Positions 8,168 through 16,443 of a DNA stretch of 26,985 nucleotides are shown in pieces. Position 1 is the stretch's first letter, and each line of letters starts with the position of its first letter. Made by a program: the position numbers and the translations under genes. Below the pieces are notes generated by a model. That model was not told the DNA's origin. It was given only the letters and a program-made list of their open reading frames with translations, and did no database searches. Source of the DNA: Verrucomicrobiota bacterium (GTDB taxonomy: Bacteria > Verrucomicrobiota > Verrucomicrobiae > Chthoniobacterales > UBA10450); contig VBQB01000009.1 of NCBI GenBank assembly GCA_005887855.1, positions 1 to 26,985 of the forward strand, given 5' to 3'.

Positions 8168-9391
8168 ATGAGCACGCCTGAGAAATTGCAAACTCGCTGC
8201 GTGATCGTGGGCGGGGGACCGGCCGGGATGATGGCTGGTTACCTGCTCGCACGCGCCAGCGTGCCCGTGGCGGTGCTGGAAAAACACGCCGATTTCAATC
8301 GCGATTTCCGCGGCGACACGATTCATCCGTCCACGCTGGAGCTGATGCATGAACTCGGCTTGCTTGACGAGTTCCTAAAGCAGCCACATCAGGAAGTGCG
8401 CGAGTTACGCGGTGTAATCAACGGTCAGACCGTACGGATCGCCGATTTCACGCAGCTGCCCACACGCTGCAAGTTCATCGCGTTCATGCCGCAGTGGGAT
8501 TTTCTCAATTTCCTCTCCAGTCATGCCAAACAGTTCCCGACTTTTGAATTGCACATGCAAACCGAGGTCGTCGATTTGCTAATCGAGAATGAGCGAGTGG
8601 TCGGCGTCCGTGCCAAAACTCCGCGCGGCGAAATGGAAGTGCGCGCGGACCTCGTCATCGGCGCCGATGGGCGACACTCGGCTACTCACACACGCGCTGG
8701 TTTCAAGCTACGTGATTTTGGCGTGTCGATAGACGTGCTCTGGATGCGCATATCCAAGAAGCAAGACGATCCGGAACAATCGCTCGGTTTTTTTCAACAT
8801 GGCAAGCTCCTCGTCTTGCTTGATCGCGGCGATTACTGGCAATGCGGCTTCGTCATCCCGAAAGGCGGCTTCGGCGAGATCCAAGCGCGCGGACTGTCCC
8901 AATTTCAAGGTGAGCTCGCCACCTTCGCCGGATTTCTACACGACCGAGTTGCGGAGCTGGATGACTGGTCGAAAATCAAACTGCTCACCGTTCAGATCAA
9001 TCGTCTGTTCGATTGGTGTCGCGAAGGATTGCTTTGCATCGGCGATTCTGCGCATGCCATGTCGCCGGCTGGCGGCGTTGGGATCAATCTCGCCATCCAG
9101 GATGCGGTCGCGACGGCGAACTTGCTCGCGGAAAAATTGCGGAACGGTCCGGTTTCCGTGGACGATTTGCGCAAAGTGCAAGTGCGGCGCGAATGGCCGA
9201 CTCGCCTGATTCAGCGCGTCCAAGTCTTCATTCATCATCGGGCTGTCACCGGCCGAGCGTCCGGCGGAAGGAACTCACTGCCGTTTGTCGTTCGTTTGCT
9301 GCAATGGTTTCCATTTCTCCGACAAGTGCCCGCGCGTTTCATCGGTCTCGGCCCACGCCCCGAGCACTTCCGCAGCCCAAGCGCAGTATAA
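8168..9391 (+). CDS. FAD-dependent monooxygenase (PHBH/UbiH-like)
   Basis: A 407-residue flavoprotein of the group A aromatic hydroxylase family (FAD_binding_3), which hydroxylates aromatic or related substrates using NAD(P)H and O2. All three family fingerprints are present: the FAD Rossmann motif CVIVGGGPAGMMAGYLLA at residues 11-28, the DG motif LVIGADGRHSATH near 160, and the GD motif LLCIGDSAHAMSPAGGVGIN near 290. The segment FRGDTIHPSTLELMHELGLL is also typical. The substrate is unknown and no pathway partner adjoins, although a PLP dehydratase follows 45 bases later in the same direction. Start ATG 8168 was chosen because it puts the FAD motif at the expected distance from the N-terminus. 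No signal peptide is seen. Confidence 0.88.
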   Translation: MSTPEKLQTRCVIVGGGPAGMMAGYLLARASVPVAVLEKHADFNRDFRGDTIHPSTLELMHELGLLDEFLKQPHQEVRELRGVINGQTVRIADFTQLPTRCKFIAFMPQWDFLNFLSSHAKQFPTFELHMQTEVVDLLIENERVVGVRAKTPRGEMEVRADLVIGADGRHSATHTRAGFKLRDFGVSIDVLWMRISKKQDDPEQSLGFFQHGKLLVLLDRGDYWQCGFVIPKGGFGEIQARGLSQFQGELATFAGFLHDRVAELDDWSKIKLLTVQINRLFDWCREGLLCIGDSAHAMSPAGGVGINLAIQDAVATANLLAEKLRNGPVSVDDLRKVQVRREWPTRLIQRVQVFIHHRAVTGRASGGRNSLPFVVRLLQWFPFLRQVPARFIGLGPRPEHFRSPSAV

Positions 9392-9436
9392 GAACGTCAC
9401 GTTTGTTTCGCTTGCATCTGGCGGATACGATCAACT

Positions 9437-10300
9437 ATGCGGCCCGATTTCAATAGCATCCGCGCGGCACATAAACGTATTTGTTCGCACATTCAGCGCA
9501 CGCCGGTGTTGACCAGTTCGCGGCTGGATGCGACCAGCGGGACATCGCTGTTTTTTAAGTGCGAAAATTTTCAGAAGATCGGCGCATTCAAGGCGCGTGG
9601 CGCGACTAATGCGGTGTTTTCACTCGCCGATACGACGGCGCGGCGCGGCGTCGCAACCCATTCGTCGGGAAATCACGGCGCTGCGCTCGCACGCGCGGCG
9701 AAACGTCGCGGGATACCGGCGTACATTGTCATGCCGTCGAACTCGTGCGCCGAGGTTATCGCAAAAACCGGCGCGACATTGATTCATTCGTTCGAAAACG
9801 AAGATGTGATTGCGGGGCAGGGGACGGCAGCGGTGGAGCTGCTTGAGGACGTTCCCGACGTCGATCTTGTGGTGTGTCCGATCGGCGGTGGTGGATTGCT
9901 CTGCGGCACGGCGGTCGCGGCAAAATCGATGCGGCCCAAAATCAAGGTGATGGCAGTCGAGCCGGCGAACGCCGACGATGCGGCGCAATCGTTTCGTGCA
10001 GGACGATTGATTCGCACCGAAAAGAAATTCACGATCGCGGACGGACTGCGGACAAACGTAGGCGCGCCGAATTTCTCGATCATCCAGCGCTACGTGGACG
10101 ACATCGTGACGGTGAGCGAGGAGGCGATCATCGCGGCCATGCGCACGGTTTGGGAGACGATGAAAATCATCATCGAACCATCAGCGGCCGTTCCGTATGC
10201 GGCGATCTTGGAATCAAAGATCGACATCGGTGGAAAGCGGGTCGGGATGATTCTTACCGGCGGCAACGTCGATCTCGACGCGTTGCCGTGGAACCTGTAG
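9437..10300 (+). CDS. Threonine/serine dehydratase-like PLP enzyme with internal deletion
   Basis: A 287-residue fold-type II PLP enzyme of the threonine dehydratase / serine racemase group. The PLP lysine is K52 in KIGAFKARGA. SSGNHGAALARAAK (residues 76-89) contacts the substrate and GGGGLLCG (about 150-157) binds the phosphate. Family members run about 315-325 residues. Here MPSNSC (99-104) joins directly to AEVIAKTGATLIHSFENEDV, skipping about 30 residues that normally carry the helix and strand containing the K..A....GA signature. The junction is near 9746-9751 and the frame is kept. The rest, including the C-terminal GMILTGGNVDLD, is complete. Activity may be lost or altered; an assembly collapse is the other explanation. 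The TAG stop lies in the left edge of a palindromic element. Confidence 0.82.
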   Translation: MRPDFNSIRAAHKRICSHIQRTPVLTSSRLDATSGTSLFFKCENFQKIGAFKARGATNAVFSLADTTARRGVATHSSGNHGAALARAAKRRGIPAYIVMPSNSCAEVIAKTGATLIHSFENEDVIAGQGTAAVELLEDVPDVDLVVCPIGGGGLLCGTAVAAKSMRPKIKVMAVEPANADDAAQSFRAGRLIRTEKKFTIADGLRTNVGAPNFSIIQRYVDDIVTVSEEAIIAAMRTVWETMKIIIEPSAAVPYAAILESKIDIGGKRVGMILTGGNVDLDALPWNL

Positions 10301-10358
10301 TGGCAGCCGTGCCGGCTGCGAAATTGTAGATGTTGCAGGCGACACGCCTGGCCTCTAC
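10296..10358 (+). repeat. Palindromic TGTAG element 3, supplying the dehydratase stop codon
   Basis: Edges GTAGTGGC (10297-10304) and GCCTCTAC (10351-10358) are complementary at 7 of 8 bases. Hairpin 1 is at 10303-10319 (arms GCAGCCG and CGGCTGC, loop TGC). Hairpin 2 is at 10336-10350 (arms CAGGCG and CGCCTG, loop ACA). The TAG at 10298-10300 is the dehydratase stop. From 10359 to 10545 no further gene or clear signal was found. Confidence 0.7.
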
Positions 10359-10545
10359 GGAAGCGTTGCAATGTCCGCGGAAGGCTCGGCGATCCGTGCC
10401 CACCCGGCGTGATTTCGCGTGTCGCCTACGACGTCCACAACAAGCAAGACGCCGCCCGTGTATTTTACCTCTTAGTCACGTGAACAATGCAACCATTGGC
10501 CGCGCAAAAACCGAAACTTCTTTACAAGAGTGGAGTTTACTTAGT

Positions 10546-11061
10546 ATGAAAACGCGTAGTATGAAAACGTTAAGTTTAATTCTGGCGATGTTCTTCCTGC
10601 TTTTCAGCGCCGTTGTTACTCGCGGAGCGAGTTTGACGAGAGTTTCCAACGAAACTGGCATTCCCGTCGAGACGTTGCAAGCCGAGAGGGCGTCGACGGG
10701 GCTCGGTTGGGGTGGATTGGAGAAAGCACACTTGCTCGCTAATGCATCTGGCAAAAGCTTCGATGATATTGTGGCTCTGCACCAAGGCGGGCAAGGGTGG
10801 GGTAAAATTGCGCACGACAATGGGCTCAACCTGGGCAAGGTCGTGAGCAGCGCGCGCCGGTCAAGCCACGCGACATCGCATGGCATGAACGGCCATGCTA
10901 AGACCACTCATGACATGAGCGGCGGCCATGGCAAGAGCGCCACTGCTAGCGGCAGGGGTCATGGAGGTTCCATGAGAAGCTTCAGTCGTGGTGGAACTGT
11001 TCATGGCATGAGCGGTATGGGCCACGGCATGGATGGCATGGGCCACGGACGTGGCCGGTAA
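10546..11061 (+). CDS. Exported Met/His/Gly-rich small protein
   Basis: A 171-residue protein with a probable Sec signal peptide (MKTLSLILAMFFLLFSAVV, cleavage near TRGA-S). The mature N-terminal part is a small predicted helical region with a recurrent periplasmic-protein pattern, TGIPVETLQAERAS and later GKSFDDIVALHQGGQGWGKIA. From about residue 105 the chain becomes low in complexity and rich in Gly, His and Met, with repeats such as HGMSGMGHGMDGMGHGRG. Met/His clusters of this kind often bind Cu(I)/Cu(II) or other soft metals; that is inference here. ATG 10546 was chosen over the longer frame from 10330 because it starts the signal peptide and has GGAG about 10 bases upstream; ATG 10561 is an alternative. 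A hairpin at 11041-11056 overlaps the 3' end. Specific function not recognised. Confidence 0.75.
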   Translation: MKTRSMKTLSLILAMFFLLFSAVVTRGASLTRVSNETGIPVETLQAERASTGLGWGGLEKAHLLANASGKSFDDIVALHQGGQGWGKIAHDNGLNLGKVVSSARRSSHATSHGMNGHAKTTHDMSGGHGKSATASGRGHGGSMRSFSRGGTVHGMSGMGHGMDGMGHGRGR

Positions 11062-11231
11062 GCAGGAAGCCGAAGAACGCCTCCAGAGAAGGGATTACTT
11101 CAAAGGATCCTGCGCATCGTTTTGGGTCAAGGATTTCGCGATTGTCGAACCGCTTCGTTTCATATCGAGCCGCTCATGCCGGCATTCGGGTTATCCCAGC
11201 AATCAGATTTGATCACGCCGGCCCACCGCCC

Positions 11232-11702
11232 TCACTTGAGCGTGATTTCACGCATGGTCTTCGTGCCGAGGATCTCGCGGATATCGAGGCGCTTCACCGC
11301 GGTGGCGCGGCGTTGATCTTCCGAGCCCATGACCTTCTCGATGATCGGGTCCATCTTATCGCGTAATCCATCGAGCGCGGCCATGTTTGGATACTCCACC
11401 ATGATGAGGATGTTAAAGTCCTGAGACCCGGAAGCGTCGCCATTCAGGATCTTGTAATCGAGAATAGTCTTTTGCTTTTTCTCCTCCTCGTAAACCGGCT
11501 TCACGGTTCCGCTAATGGATTTCAGATAATCATCTCCCAATCCTGTTTTGGTTTTTATCATGGTGAGCACCCACACCGGCCCTTCGGTGTAAGGCGCGTT
11601 GCTGCCATGTGCTGTCGTCCCCGTAGGGCTGGTCTGGGCCGAGGAAAAACCAGCGATCCCAAGAAGTAGCGCGGCGGTAACAAAGATTTTCGTGTTCATC
11701 AT
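11232..11702 (-). CDS. Exported small protein of unknown function
   Basis: A 156-residue protein with a clear signal peptide (TKIFVTAALLLGIAGFSSAQ). The mature part alternates predicted strands and helices: GPVWVLTMIKTKTGLGDDYL, then DFNILIMVEYPNMAALDGL and a helix KMDPIIEKVMG. This resembles a dimeric alpha/beta-barrel (ferredoxin-like) fold, but no catalytic motif is recognised. Two adjacent ATG codons exist; the first is reported. It is divergent from the NTF2-like gene at 11788, with an 85-base shared upstream region containing a dyad. The family is not identified. Confidence 0.7.
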   Translation of the reverse strand: MMNTKIFVTAALLLGIAGFSSAQTSPTGTTAHGSNAPYTEGPVWVLTMIKTKTGLGDDYLKSISGTVKPVYEEEKKQKTILDYKILNGDASGSQDFNILIMVEYPNMAALDGLRDKMDPIIEKVMGSEDQRRATAVKRLDIREILGTKTMREITLK

Positions 11703-11732
11703 GCGTGCATTCTGACTAGCGCATGATTGACG

Positions 11733-11754
11733 GGCGAGAAAATTTTCGTTCGCC
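11733..11754. promoter_or_regulatory. AT-centred dyad in a divergent promoter region
   Basis: In the 85-base gap between two divergent exported-protein genes lies a dyad with arms GGCGA and TCGCC around the self-complementary GAAAATTTTC. The position suits an operator for both genes, but there is no direct evidence of binding. Confidence 0.25.
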
Positions 11755-11787
11755 TGAGACCATTGCCGCGCTGTACGCTATGCAATT

Positions 11788-12267
11788 ATGCGAATCCCAG
11801 TCCGTCTGAGTTTATTGTTAATTGCCGGGTTGATTCGCGCTGCGCAGGCAAACCCAGACCTTGGATCATCTGCAGACCGCGAGGCGTTACGTTCGACCTT
11901 CGAGCGCTGGATTTCGGCGTATGCGAAGCGGGATCTCGCCGGCGCTATGTCCATCTTTGCTGATGACGTGATCTTCTGTTTTCAAGGCAATCCTGATGGG
12001 AAGAAGGCCGACCTGGAGAAAAGCTATCGCGAAGAATTTGCGCACCCAGAGGAGTCACGCGCATGGGTGCCGCAGTTCGAAGAATTTGAATGCTCGGGCA
12101 ACCTTGGCTTTGTCCGCTCAACGTGGAAACTCGAAGTAAAAACTCCAGACGGCAAAGTGGCCGTGAAAGCACAAAACCGCAGCATTGATATTTTGCGGCG
12201 CTCGGCCGAGGGCGAATGGGCGATCTTTCGGTCGCTCAATTATCCGCTGAATCCAAAACCAAAATGA
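11788..12267 (+). CDS. Exported NTF2-like (SnoaL/DUF4440-type) protein
   Basis: A 159-residue protein with a short signal peptide (RLSLLLIAGLIRAAQA) followed by an NTF2-like alpha+beta cone domain. The family pattern is clear: REALRSTFERWISAYAKRDL, then AGAMSIFADDVIFCFQG in the first half, and NRSIDILRRSAEGEWAIFRS in the last strands. Such domains serve as small-molecule binding pockets or isomerase-like enzymes; the ligand is unknown. The stop overlaps the start of the next gene by 4 bases (ATGA), so the two are probably translated together. Confidence 0.75.
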   Translation: MRIPVRLSLLLIAGLIRAAQANPDLGSSADREALRSTFERWISAYAKRDLAGAMSIFADDVIFCFQGNPDGKKADLEKSYREEFAHPEESRAWVPQFEEFECSGNLGFVRSTWKLEVKTPDGKVAVKAQNRSIDILRRSAEGEWAIFRSLNYPLNPKPK

Positions 12268-13307
12268 TTGAAAAACTGTATTTCACGAAGCCGCTGCACC
12301 TTCTTTTCGCGGCTCTCATCTGCCTGTCCTCAGGCGTTGCTGGGGCTCAATCATCAACGCCGACGATGAAAGCGGTCGTCGTTCATGAATACGGCGGGCC
12401 GAAGGTATTGAAATATGAAGATGTGCCGCGACCAGAGCCGAAAGAGAGTCAAATTCTAGTGCGCGTGATGGCCGCCGGCGTAAACCCGGTGGATGGGATG
12501 ATCCGATCGGGAATGTTTGCGAAATATGAAAAAGACGTGTTCCCGATGATCCCGGGCGCAGACATCGCAGGAGTTGTTGAAAAGGCTGGAAGCAAGATCA
12601 CAAAGTTCAAAGCAGGTGATCCCGTGTACGCGTACGTCAGCTTAAAGAATGGCGGCGGTTATGCCGAGTATGCGGTGGCGACGGAAAGTGAAGCGTCGCA
12701 GAAACCGAAGTTGCTCACTTACGTGGAGGCTGCGGCGGTGCCAGTCGTCGCGTTGACGGCGTGGCAGGCGTTGATTGACACCGCGAAGCTGAGCGCGGGT
12801 CAGACGGTGCTCATTCACGGCGGGTCGGGCGGCGTCGGAAGTTTCGCGATCCAAATCGCGAAAGCGCACGGCGCGAAAGTTATCGCGACGGCATCGACCG
12901 CAAATCAGGATCTGCTCAAGCAGCTCGGTGCAGATGTGGCCATCGATTACACAAAAACAAAGTTCGAAAACGTCGCGAGAGATGTCGATGTTGTGCTCGA
13001 TTCGGTCGGCAAGGATACGCTCGCTCGATCCTACGGAGTAGTAAAGAAAGGCGGGTTCATCGTCACGATCGTTGGACGAATCGATCAGGCAGAATTGGAA
13101 AAGCATGGGATTCGTGGCGCGTCGCTGAGCGTAAAACCGGATTCAAATGAGCTCGCTGAGATCGGCAAATTGATCGACGAAAACAAAATCAAGGTAATCG
13201 TTTCGCAAACGCTCCCGCTTACTGAAGCGATCAAAGCGCAGGAACAAGTCGCGACCGGTCACACGCGCGGTAAGGTGGTTCTCAAAGTCGCTGACGAACC
13301 GAAGTAG
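12264..13307 (+). CDS. Medium-chain NAD(P)H:quinone oxidoreductase-like protein with an N-terminal signal sequence
   Basis: A 347-residue zinc-free medium-chain dehydrogenase/reductase of the quinone-oxidoreductase type. The GroES-like domain (residues about 35-150) contains MKAVVVHEYGGPKVLKYEDV and AAGVNPVDGMIRSGMF. The Rossmann domain holds the nucleotide-binding motif VLIHGGSGGVGSFAIQIAK near 190-208. No structural or catalytic zinc cysteines are present. The start at 12264 overlaps the upstream NTF2-like gene by ATGA and adds 34 residues forming an apparent signal peptide (LHLLFAALICLSSGVAGAQ). An internal ATG at 12366 (MKAVVV) would give a normal cytoplasmic enzyme. Export of an NAD(P)H enzyme is unusual, so either the cofactor is reached by Tat/Sec export of the holoenzyme or the N-terminus is a membrane anchor. 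Confidence 0.85.
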   Translation: MIEKLYFTKPLHLLFAALICLSSGVAGAQSSTPTMKAVVVHEYGGPKVLKYEDVPRPEPKESQILVRVMAAGVNPVDGMIRSGMFAKYEKDVFPMIPGADIAGVVEKAGSKITKFKAGDPVYAYVSLKNGGGYAEYAVATESEASQKPKLLTYVEAAAVPVVALTAWQALIDTAKLSAGQTVLIHGGSGGVGSFAIQIAKAHGAKVIATASTANQDLLKQLGADVAIDYTKTKFENVARDVDVVLDSVGKDTLARSYGVVKKGGFIVTIVGRIDQAELEKHGIRGASLSVKPDSNELAEIGKLIDENKIKVIVSQTLPLTEAIKAQEQVATGHTRGKVVLKVADEPK

Positions 13308-13340
13308 CAACCAGTCATTTGCCTGTGGTATAACGCAGGG

Positions 13341-13844
13341 ATGAACTGGGAAGCGGTTAGCGCGGTCTCGCAATTGGTTGGGTCGATTGCGGTCGTTTTT
13401 TCGGTGCTCTATCTCGGCATTCAAGTCCACCGCAGTACACGCGTGGCCAAGCTAGCCACACAAGACGCCGCGGCCACGGCCCTACGCGACGTGACCAAAC
13501 CGCTCATGGAGAATGCGGAACTGGAACGAATCTGGCGGGTAGGTCTCGAAGATCTCAGCGCACTCTCTACCGAAGATCGCGCCCGCTTTTTTCATGCTGC
13601 TTACCAATTCTTAAAAGCCTTCGAGACGATTCATTTTCATTACGTTTATGGATTAATGGACAAGCAGCTCTGGGAAGGTTGGCACGGGCTTCTTCGGCAT
13701 TACGTCGCTGCGCCCGGAATCGCCCACTATTGGAGCCTTCGCCCTGAAGTTTTCTCCGAGCGGTTCCGGAAATTTGTTAACGCACTCGAACCACCGATCG
13801 AGCAACGCACGGTCGGAAATCTTTTCAGACAGGAACCAAAATAA
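13341..13844 (+). CDS. Single-pass membrane protein of unknown function
   Basis: A 167-residue protein with one N-terminal membrane helix (LVGSIAVVFSVLYLGIQV, residues about 12-29) followed by a helical soluble region (STEDRARFFHAAYQFLKAFE, then HYVYGLMDKQLWEGWHG). Proteins with this layout, including the LYLxIQV membrane signature, are common and uncharacterised in soil and marine bacteria. It follows the oxidoreductase by 33 bases and could be cotranscribed with it. No function is assigned. Confidence 0.65.
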   Translation: MNWEAVSAVSQLVGSIAVVFSVLYLGIQVHRSTRVAKLATQDAAATALRDVTKPLMENAELERIWRVGLEDLSALSTEDRARFFHAAYQFLKAFETIHFHYVYGLMDKQLWEGWHGLLRHYVAAPGIAHYWSLRPEVFSERFRKFVNALEPPIEQRTVGNLFRQEPK

Positions 13845-13932
13845 AGCACGCCGTGCCGCTTACCTGGCGGCTTCGCTCCCTACAACAAATCGTGTTCGGT
13901 CCTTTACCAGACTCGCCCCTCTAACCGGGACC

Positions 13933-14382
13933 TTATTTGCACGGCCCCGGGACGGGGATAACGAATTTGGCGTCTTCCTCGCCGATGAAGTTCTCGCTCG
14001 TGCTGGTTGAGCTGCCGTTGGCGTCTTTTCTCTCGATCTTGATGACTAGCTTTTTGACTGGCTTGAGTGTGAGGCAAACTTTGCCGCCGGTCGGCGAATC
14101 CTGCGGAGCGGCGGCCTTCTTCGCATCCTCAGGTGTAAGATCGACAAGCTCGATTTTGGAAATTTTGTCCCCGGCTTCACCCGATTGCATCATTTTGTAA
14201 AAGCCGAGAATCGCTGGGTCGGCGCCCTGCGTGTAAAGGAATGATTCCAGCGTGGCTGTGTCCTTGGCCTCGAATGCCGTTTTGTATTTGTCGATGAACG
14301 TCTTTTCCTGTTCGGGTGTGGCGGCGCGAACCGAAACAGAAATTGCGGTGATAAGTGCGCAAACTAAGGGGGCGATTTTCAC
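13933..14382 (-). CDS. Exported small protein of unknown function
   Basis: A 149-residue protein with a signal peptide (MKIAPLVCALITAISVSVRA). The mature start TPEQEKTFIDKYKTAFEAKD resembles the first helix of NTF2-like proteins, but the rest (KVCLTLKPVKKLVIKIERKD and a C-terminal FVIPVPGPCK) reads as beta strands without a known motif. Two cysteines, one at the extreme C-terminus, could form a disulfide in the periplasm. It is convergent with the gene at 13341 and divergent from sucC. Family not recognised. Confidence 0.65.
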   Translation of the reverse strand: MKIAPLVCALITAISVSVRAATPEQEKTFIDKYKTAFEAKDTATLESFLYTQGADPAILGFYKMMQSGEAGDKISKIELVDLTPEDAKKAAAPQDSPTGGKVCLTLKPVKKLVIKIERKDANGSSTSTSENFIGEEDAKFVIPVPGPCK

Positions 14383-14412
14383 AGGGGTTGGTAGTGAACC
14401 TCACCATAGTCG

Positions 14413-14434
14413 GCTTGGTCCGAAAAGGACAAGC
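14413..14434 (+). promoter_or_regulatory. Bulged hairpin upstream of sucC
   Basis: Arms GCTTGGTCC and GGACAAGC pair with one bulged G around a GAAAA loop. It lies in the 125-base gap between a minus-strand exported-protein gene and sucC, so it could be a leader structure of sucC or an extinct repeat. No promoter hexamers are convincing nearby. Confidence 0.25.
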
Positions 14435-14507
14435 TAATCCTAAGAGAAAAACCGTTGCTCATGTATGTTCCGCAGGCTAGTTCCACCTCTGCCCGGCCAA
14501 TCTGCTG

Positions 14508-15695
14508 ATGAACATTCACGAATATCAAGCCAAGGAGTTGCTGCAAAAATTTGATGTGGCGACAACGCGGGGCAAAGTCGCATCGACACTCGATGAAGCG
14601 GAACAAATCGCCCGCGAACTGGGGGATGTCGATCTTGTGGTCAAGGCGCAGATTCACGCAGGCGGACGCGGGAAGGGGACTTTCAGAAATGGTTTCAAAG
14701 GGGGAGTTCACATTCGTAAAACTTCGGCCGAAGTACGCGAGCTTGCCGAAAAGATGCTCGGGCAAATTCTGGTAACGCGTCAGACCGGGCCGCCGGGTCG
14801 CGTAGTGAACAAAGTGCTTGTGGCGGAATCGGCCGAGATTGCGCGTGAAATCTATTTTGCAATCCTCGTCGATCGGGCCACAGCCGCGCCACTGATTGTG
14901 GCGAGCACAGAAGGCGGAGTTGAAATTGAAACCGTTGCCGCGAAATCGCCTGAGAAAATTATTCGCGAGGAAATCGATCCGCTTGCCGGTCTGCAACCCT
15001 TTCAAACACGGAAACTGGCGAAGCAACTGGGGTTTGAGTCGTCGCAGTTGAAGTGCGCTTCGAAATTATTCGAAGGACTCTATCGCACATTTATTGCCTT
15101 CGATTGCTCGATGGTCGAGGTCAATCCACTGGTCGTTACAACTGAAGGCGAAGTGCTCGCGCTCGATGCGAAATTTAATTTCGACGACAACGCGCTTTAT
15201 CGTCATCCGGAGATTGCGGCGATGCGTGACATTGCAGAGGAAGATCCACGCGAAGTCGAAGCCTCGAAGCACGGCCTCAGTTACATCGGGCTCGACGGAA
15301 ACATTGCCTGCCTCGTGAACGGGGCCGGTCTGGCCATGGCCACGATGGACATCATCAAATTTTACGGTGGGGAGCCGGCCAACTTTTTGGACGTGGGCGG
15401 CGGAGCGACCGAAGAACAGGTAACCGAAGCGTTTAAGATTTTAATCTCCGACAAGAATGTAAAAGCAATCCTCGTCAACATATTCGGCGGCATCATGAAG
15501 TGCGATGTCATCGCGCAAGGCATCATCAACGCGGCTAAGACGGTGAAATTGTCCGTGCCGCTAATTGTTCGCCTCGAAGGAACAAATGTTGAATTAGGAA
15601 AAAAATTGATTGCAGAGTCAGGCCTGCCAGTGATTACGGCAGACGACTTGGCCGATGCCGCGCAAAAAGCGGTGAAAGCCGCAGTAGCAAAATGA
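14508..15695 (+). CDS. sucC: Succinyl-CoA synthetase beta subunit
   Basis: A 395-residue protein, full length for SucC. It forms the TCA-cycle enzyme that interconverts succinyl-CoA and succinate with substrate-level phosphorylation. The N-terminus [15 protein letters not shown] and the ATP-grasp strand [14 protein letters not shown] (about 46-59) are typical. [11 protein letters not shown] and [16 protein letters not shown] are the metal/nucleotide region, and [15 protein letters not shown] with [19 protein letters not shown] form the C-terminal CoA-ligase domain. No Shine-Dalgarno precedes the ATG, but the N-terminus matches the family exactly. It overlaps the next gene by ATGA and heads the cluster sucC-VOC-VOC-sucD. 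Nucleotide preference (ADP or GDP) was not deduced. Confidence 0.95.
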   Translation: MNIHEYQAKELLQKFDVATTRGKVASTLDEAEQIARELGDVDLVVKAQIHAGGRGKGTFRNGFKGGVHIRKTSAEVRELAEKMLGQILVTRQTGPPGRVVNKVLVAESAEIAREIYFAILVDRATAAPLIVASTEGGVEIETVAAKSPEKIIREEIDPLAGLQPFQTRKLAKQLGFESSQLKCASKLFEGLYRTFIAFDCSMVEVNPLVVTTEGEVLALDAKFNFDDNALYRHPEIAAMRDIAEEDPREVEASKHGLSYIGLDGNIACLVNGAGLAMATMDIIKFYGGEPANFLDVGGGATEEQVTEAFKILISDKNVKAILVNIFGGIMKCDVIAQGIINAAKTVKLSVPLIVRLEGTNVELGKKLIAESGLPVITADDLADAAQKAVKAAVAK

Positions 15696-16075
15696 AAATC
15701 AAAGAAATCGGATTCGTCGCGATTCCCGTCACGGACATCAAACGGGCGCGTTCGTTTTACGAGGAAGTGCTTGGCTTGAAAGTCTCGGATGAAATGATGG
15801 GCGGACGCTGGATTGAGTATTCAGTCGGTGATGACACGCTCGCTATCGCAAACGTGAGCGACACTTGGAGGCCGTCCGATCAAGGCACAGGCGCCGCTCT
15901 CGAGGTCGAGGATTTCCATGCAGCGATTCGTCGATTGAAAAATCGACATATCCCTTTTGCAGCCGAGCCGTTCGAGACTCCGTGCTGTCACATGGCGGTT
16001 GTGCAAGATCCGGACGGTAACAAATTGATCATCCACAAACTGAAACCCGAGAACGAGAAAGGACCCTGTTTATGA
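15692..16075 (+). CDS. VOC family protein (glyoxalase-like fold), first of a tandem pair
   Basis: A 127-residue vicinal-oxygen-chelate fold protein built of two beta-alpha-beta-beta-beta units: [20 protein letters not shown] at the start and a closing [18 protein letters not shown]. At the usual first metal-ligand position (normally His in GHVAI) there is Phe, and the usual Glu after DPDGNxx is replaced by Ile, with a His two residues on. Canonical glyoxalase I or dioxygenase chemistry is therefore unlikely. The start overlaps the sucC stop, and the stop overlaps the second VOC gene, each by ATGA, so all three are probably translationally coupled. The substrate is unknown; a role with succinyl-CoA synthetase is only suggested by position. 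Confidence 0.85.
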   Translation: MKIKEIGFVAIPVTDIKRARSFYEEVLGLKVSDEMMGGRWIEYSVGDDTLAIANVSDTWRPSDQGTGAALEVEDFHAAIRRLKNRHIPFAAEPFETPCCHMAVVQDPDGNKLIIHKLKPENEKGPCL

Positions 16076-16443
16076 TTAAGGAAGTAGCATTTGTCGCGAT
16101 TGCAGTTTCCGACGCCGAGCGCGCGCGGAAATTTTATCAGGAAACGCTCGAACTGAAGCCTGGCACGACCGCAATGGGCGGCGCGTGGGTGGAGTATGAC
16201 CTTGGTGCAACGACCATCAGAGTCGGTTGTCATCCGGCTTGGCAACCGTCGCGCGACGGAACAACGGTCGCGTTCGAAGTGGACGATATCGAGGCGGCGA
16301 TCGCGAAGCTGAAAGAGCGCGGCGTCACATTCGATATGGAAAAAACAGAGACGCCAGTTTGTTGGATGGCACAATTCCGCGATCCGGACGGTAACAAGCT
16401 TGTCATTCATAAGCGAAAAACAAGCGAAATGACGAAGCACTAA
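16072..16443 (+). CDS. VOC family protein (glyoxalase-like fold), second of a tandem pair
   Basis: A 123-residue VOC-fold protein, clearly paralogous to the preceding gene: both open with FVAIxVxDxxRARxFY, and both end with DPDGNKL(I/V)IHK encoded by nearly identical DNA. As in its neighbour, Phe replaces the first metal-binding His, and the terminal Glu ligand is Val, with a nearby His. The pair most likely arose by tandem duplication inside the suc operon. It overlaps the upstream gene by ATGA. Downstream a 120-base repeat separates it from sucD, so coupling with sucD is transcriptional at best. Confidence 0.85.
   Translation: MIKEVAFVAIAVSDAERARKFYQETLELKPGTTAMGGAWVEYDLGATTIRVGCHPAWQPSRDGTTVAFEVDDIEAAIAKLKERGVTFDMEKTETPVCWMAQFRDPDGNKLVIHKRKTSEMTKH

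Noticed and set aside
10330..10545. N-terminal extension of the Met/His-rich protein
   Set aside because: The extra 72 residues derive from a palindromic element and have no signal or domain; the signal peptide starts at 10546.
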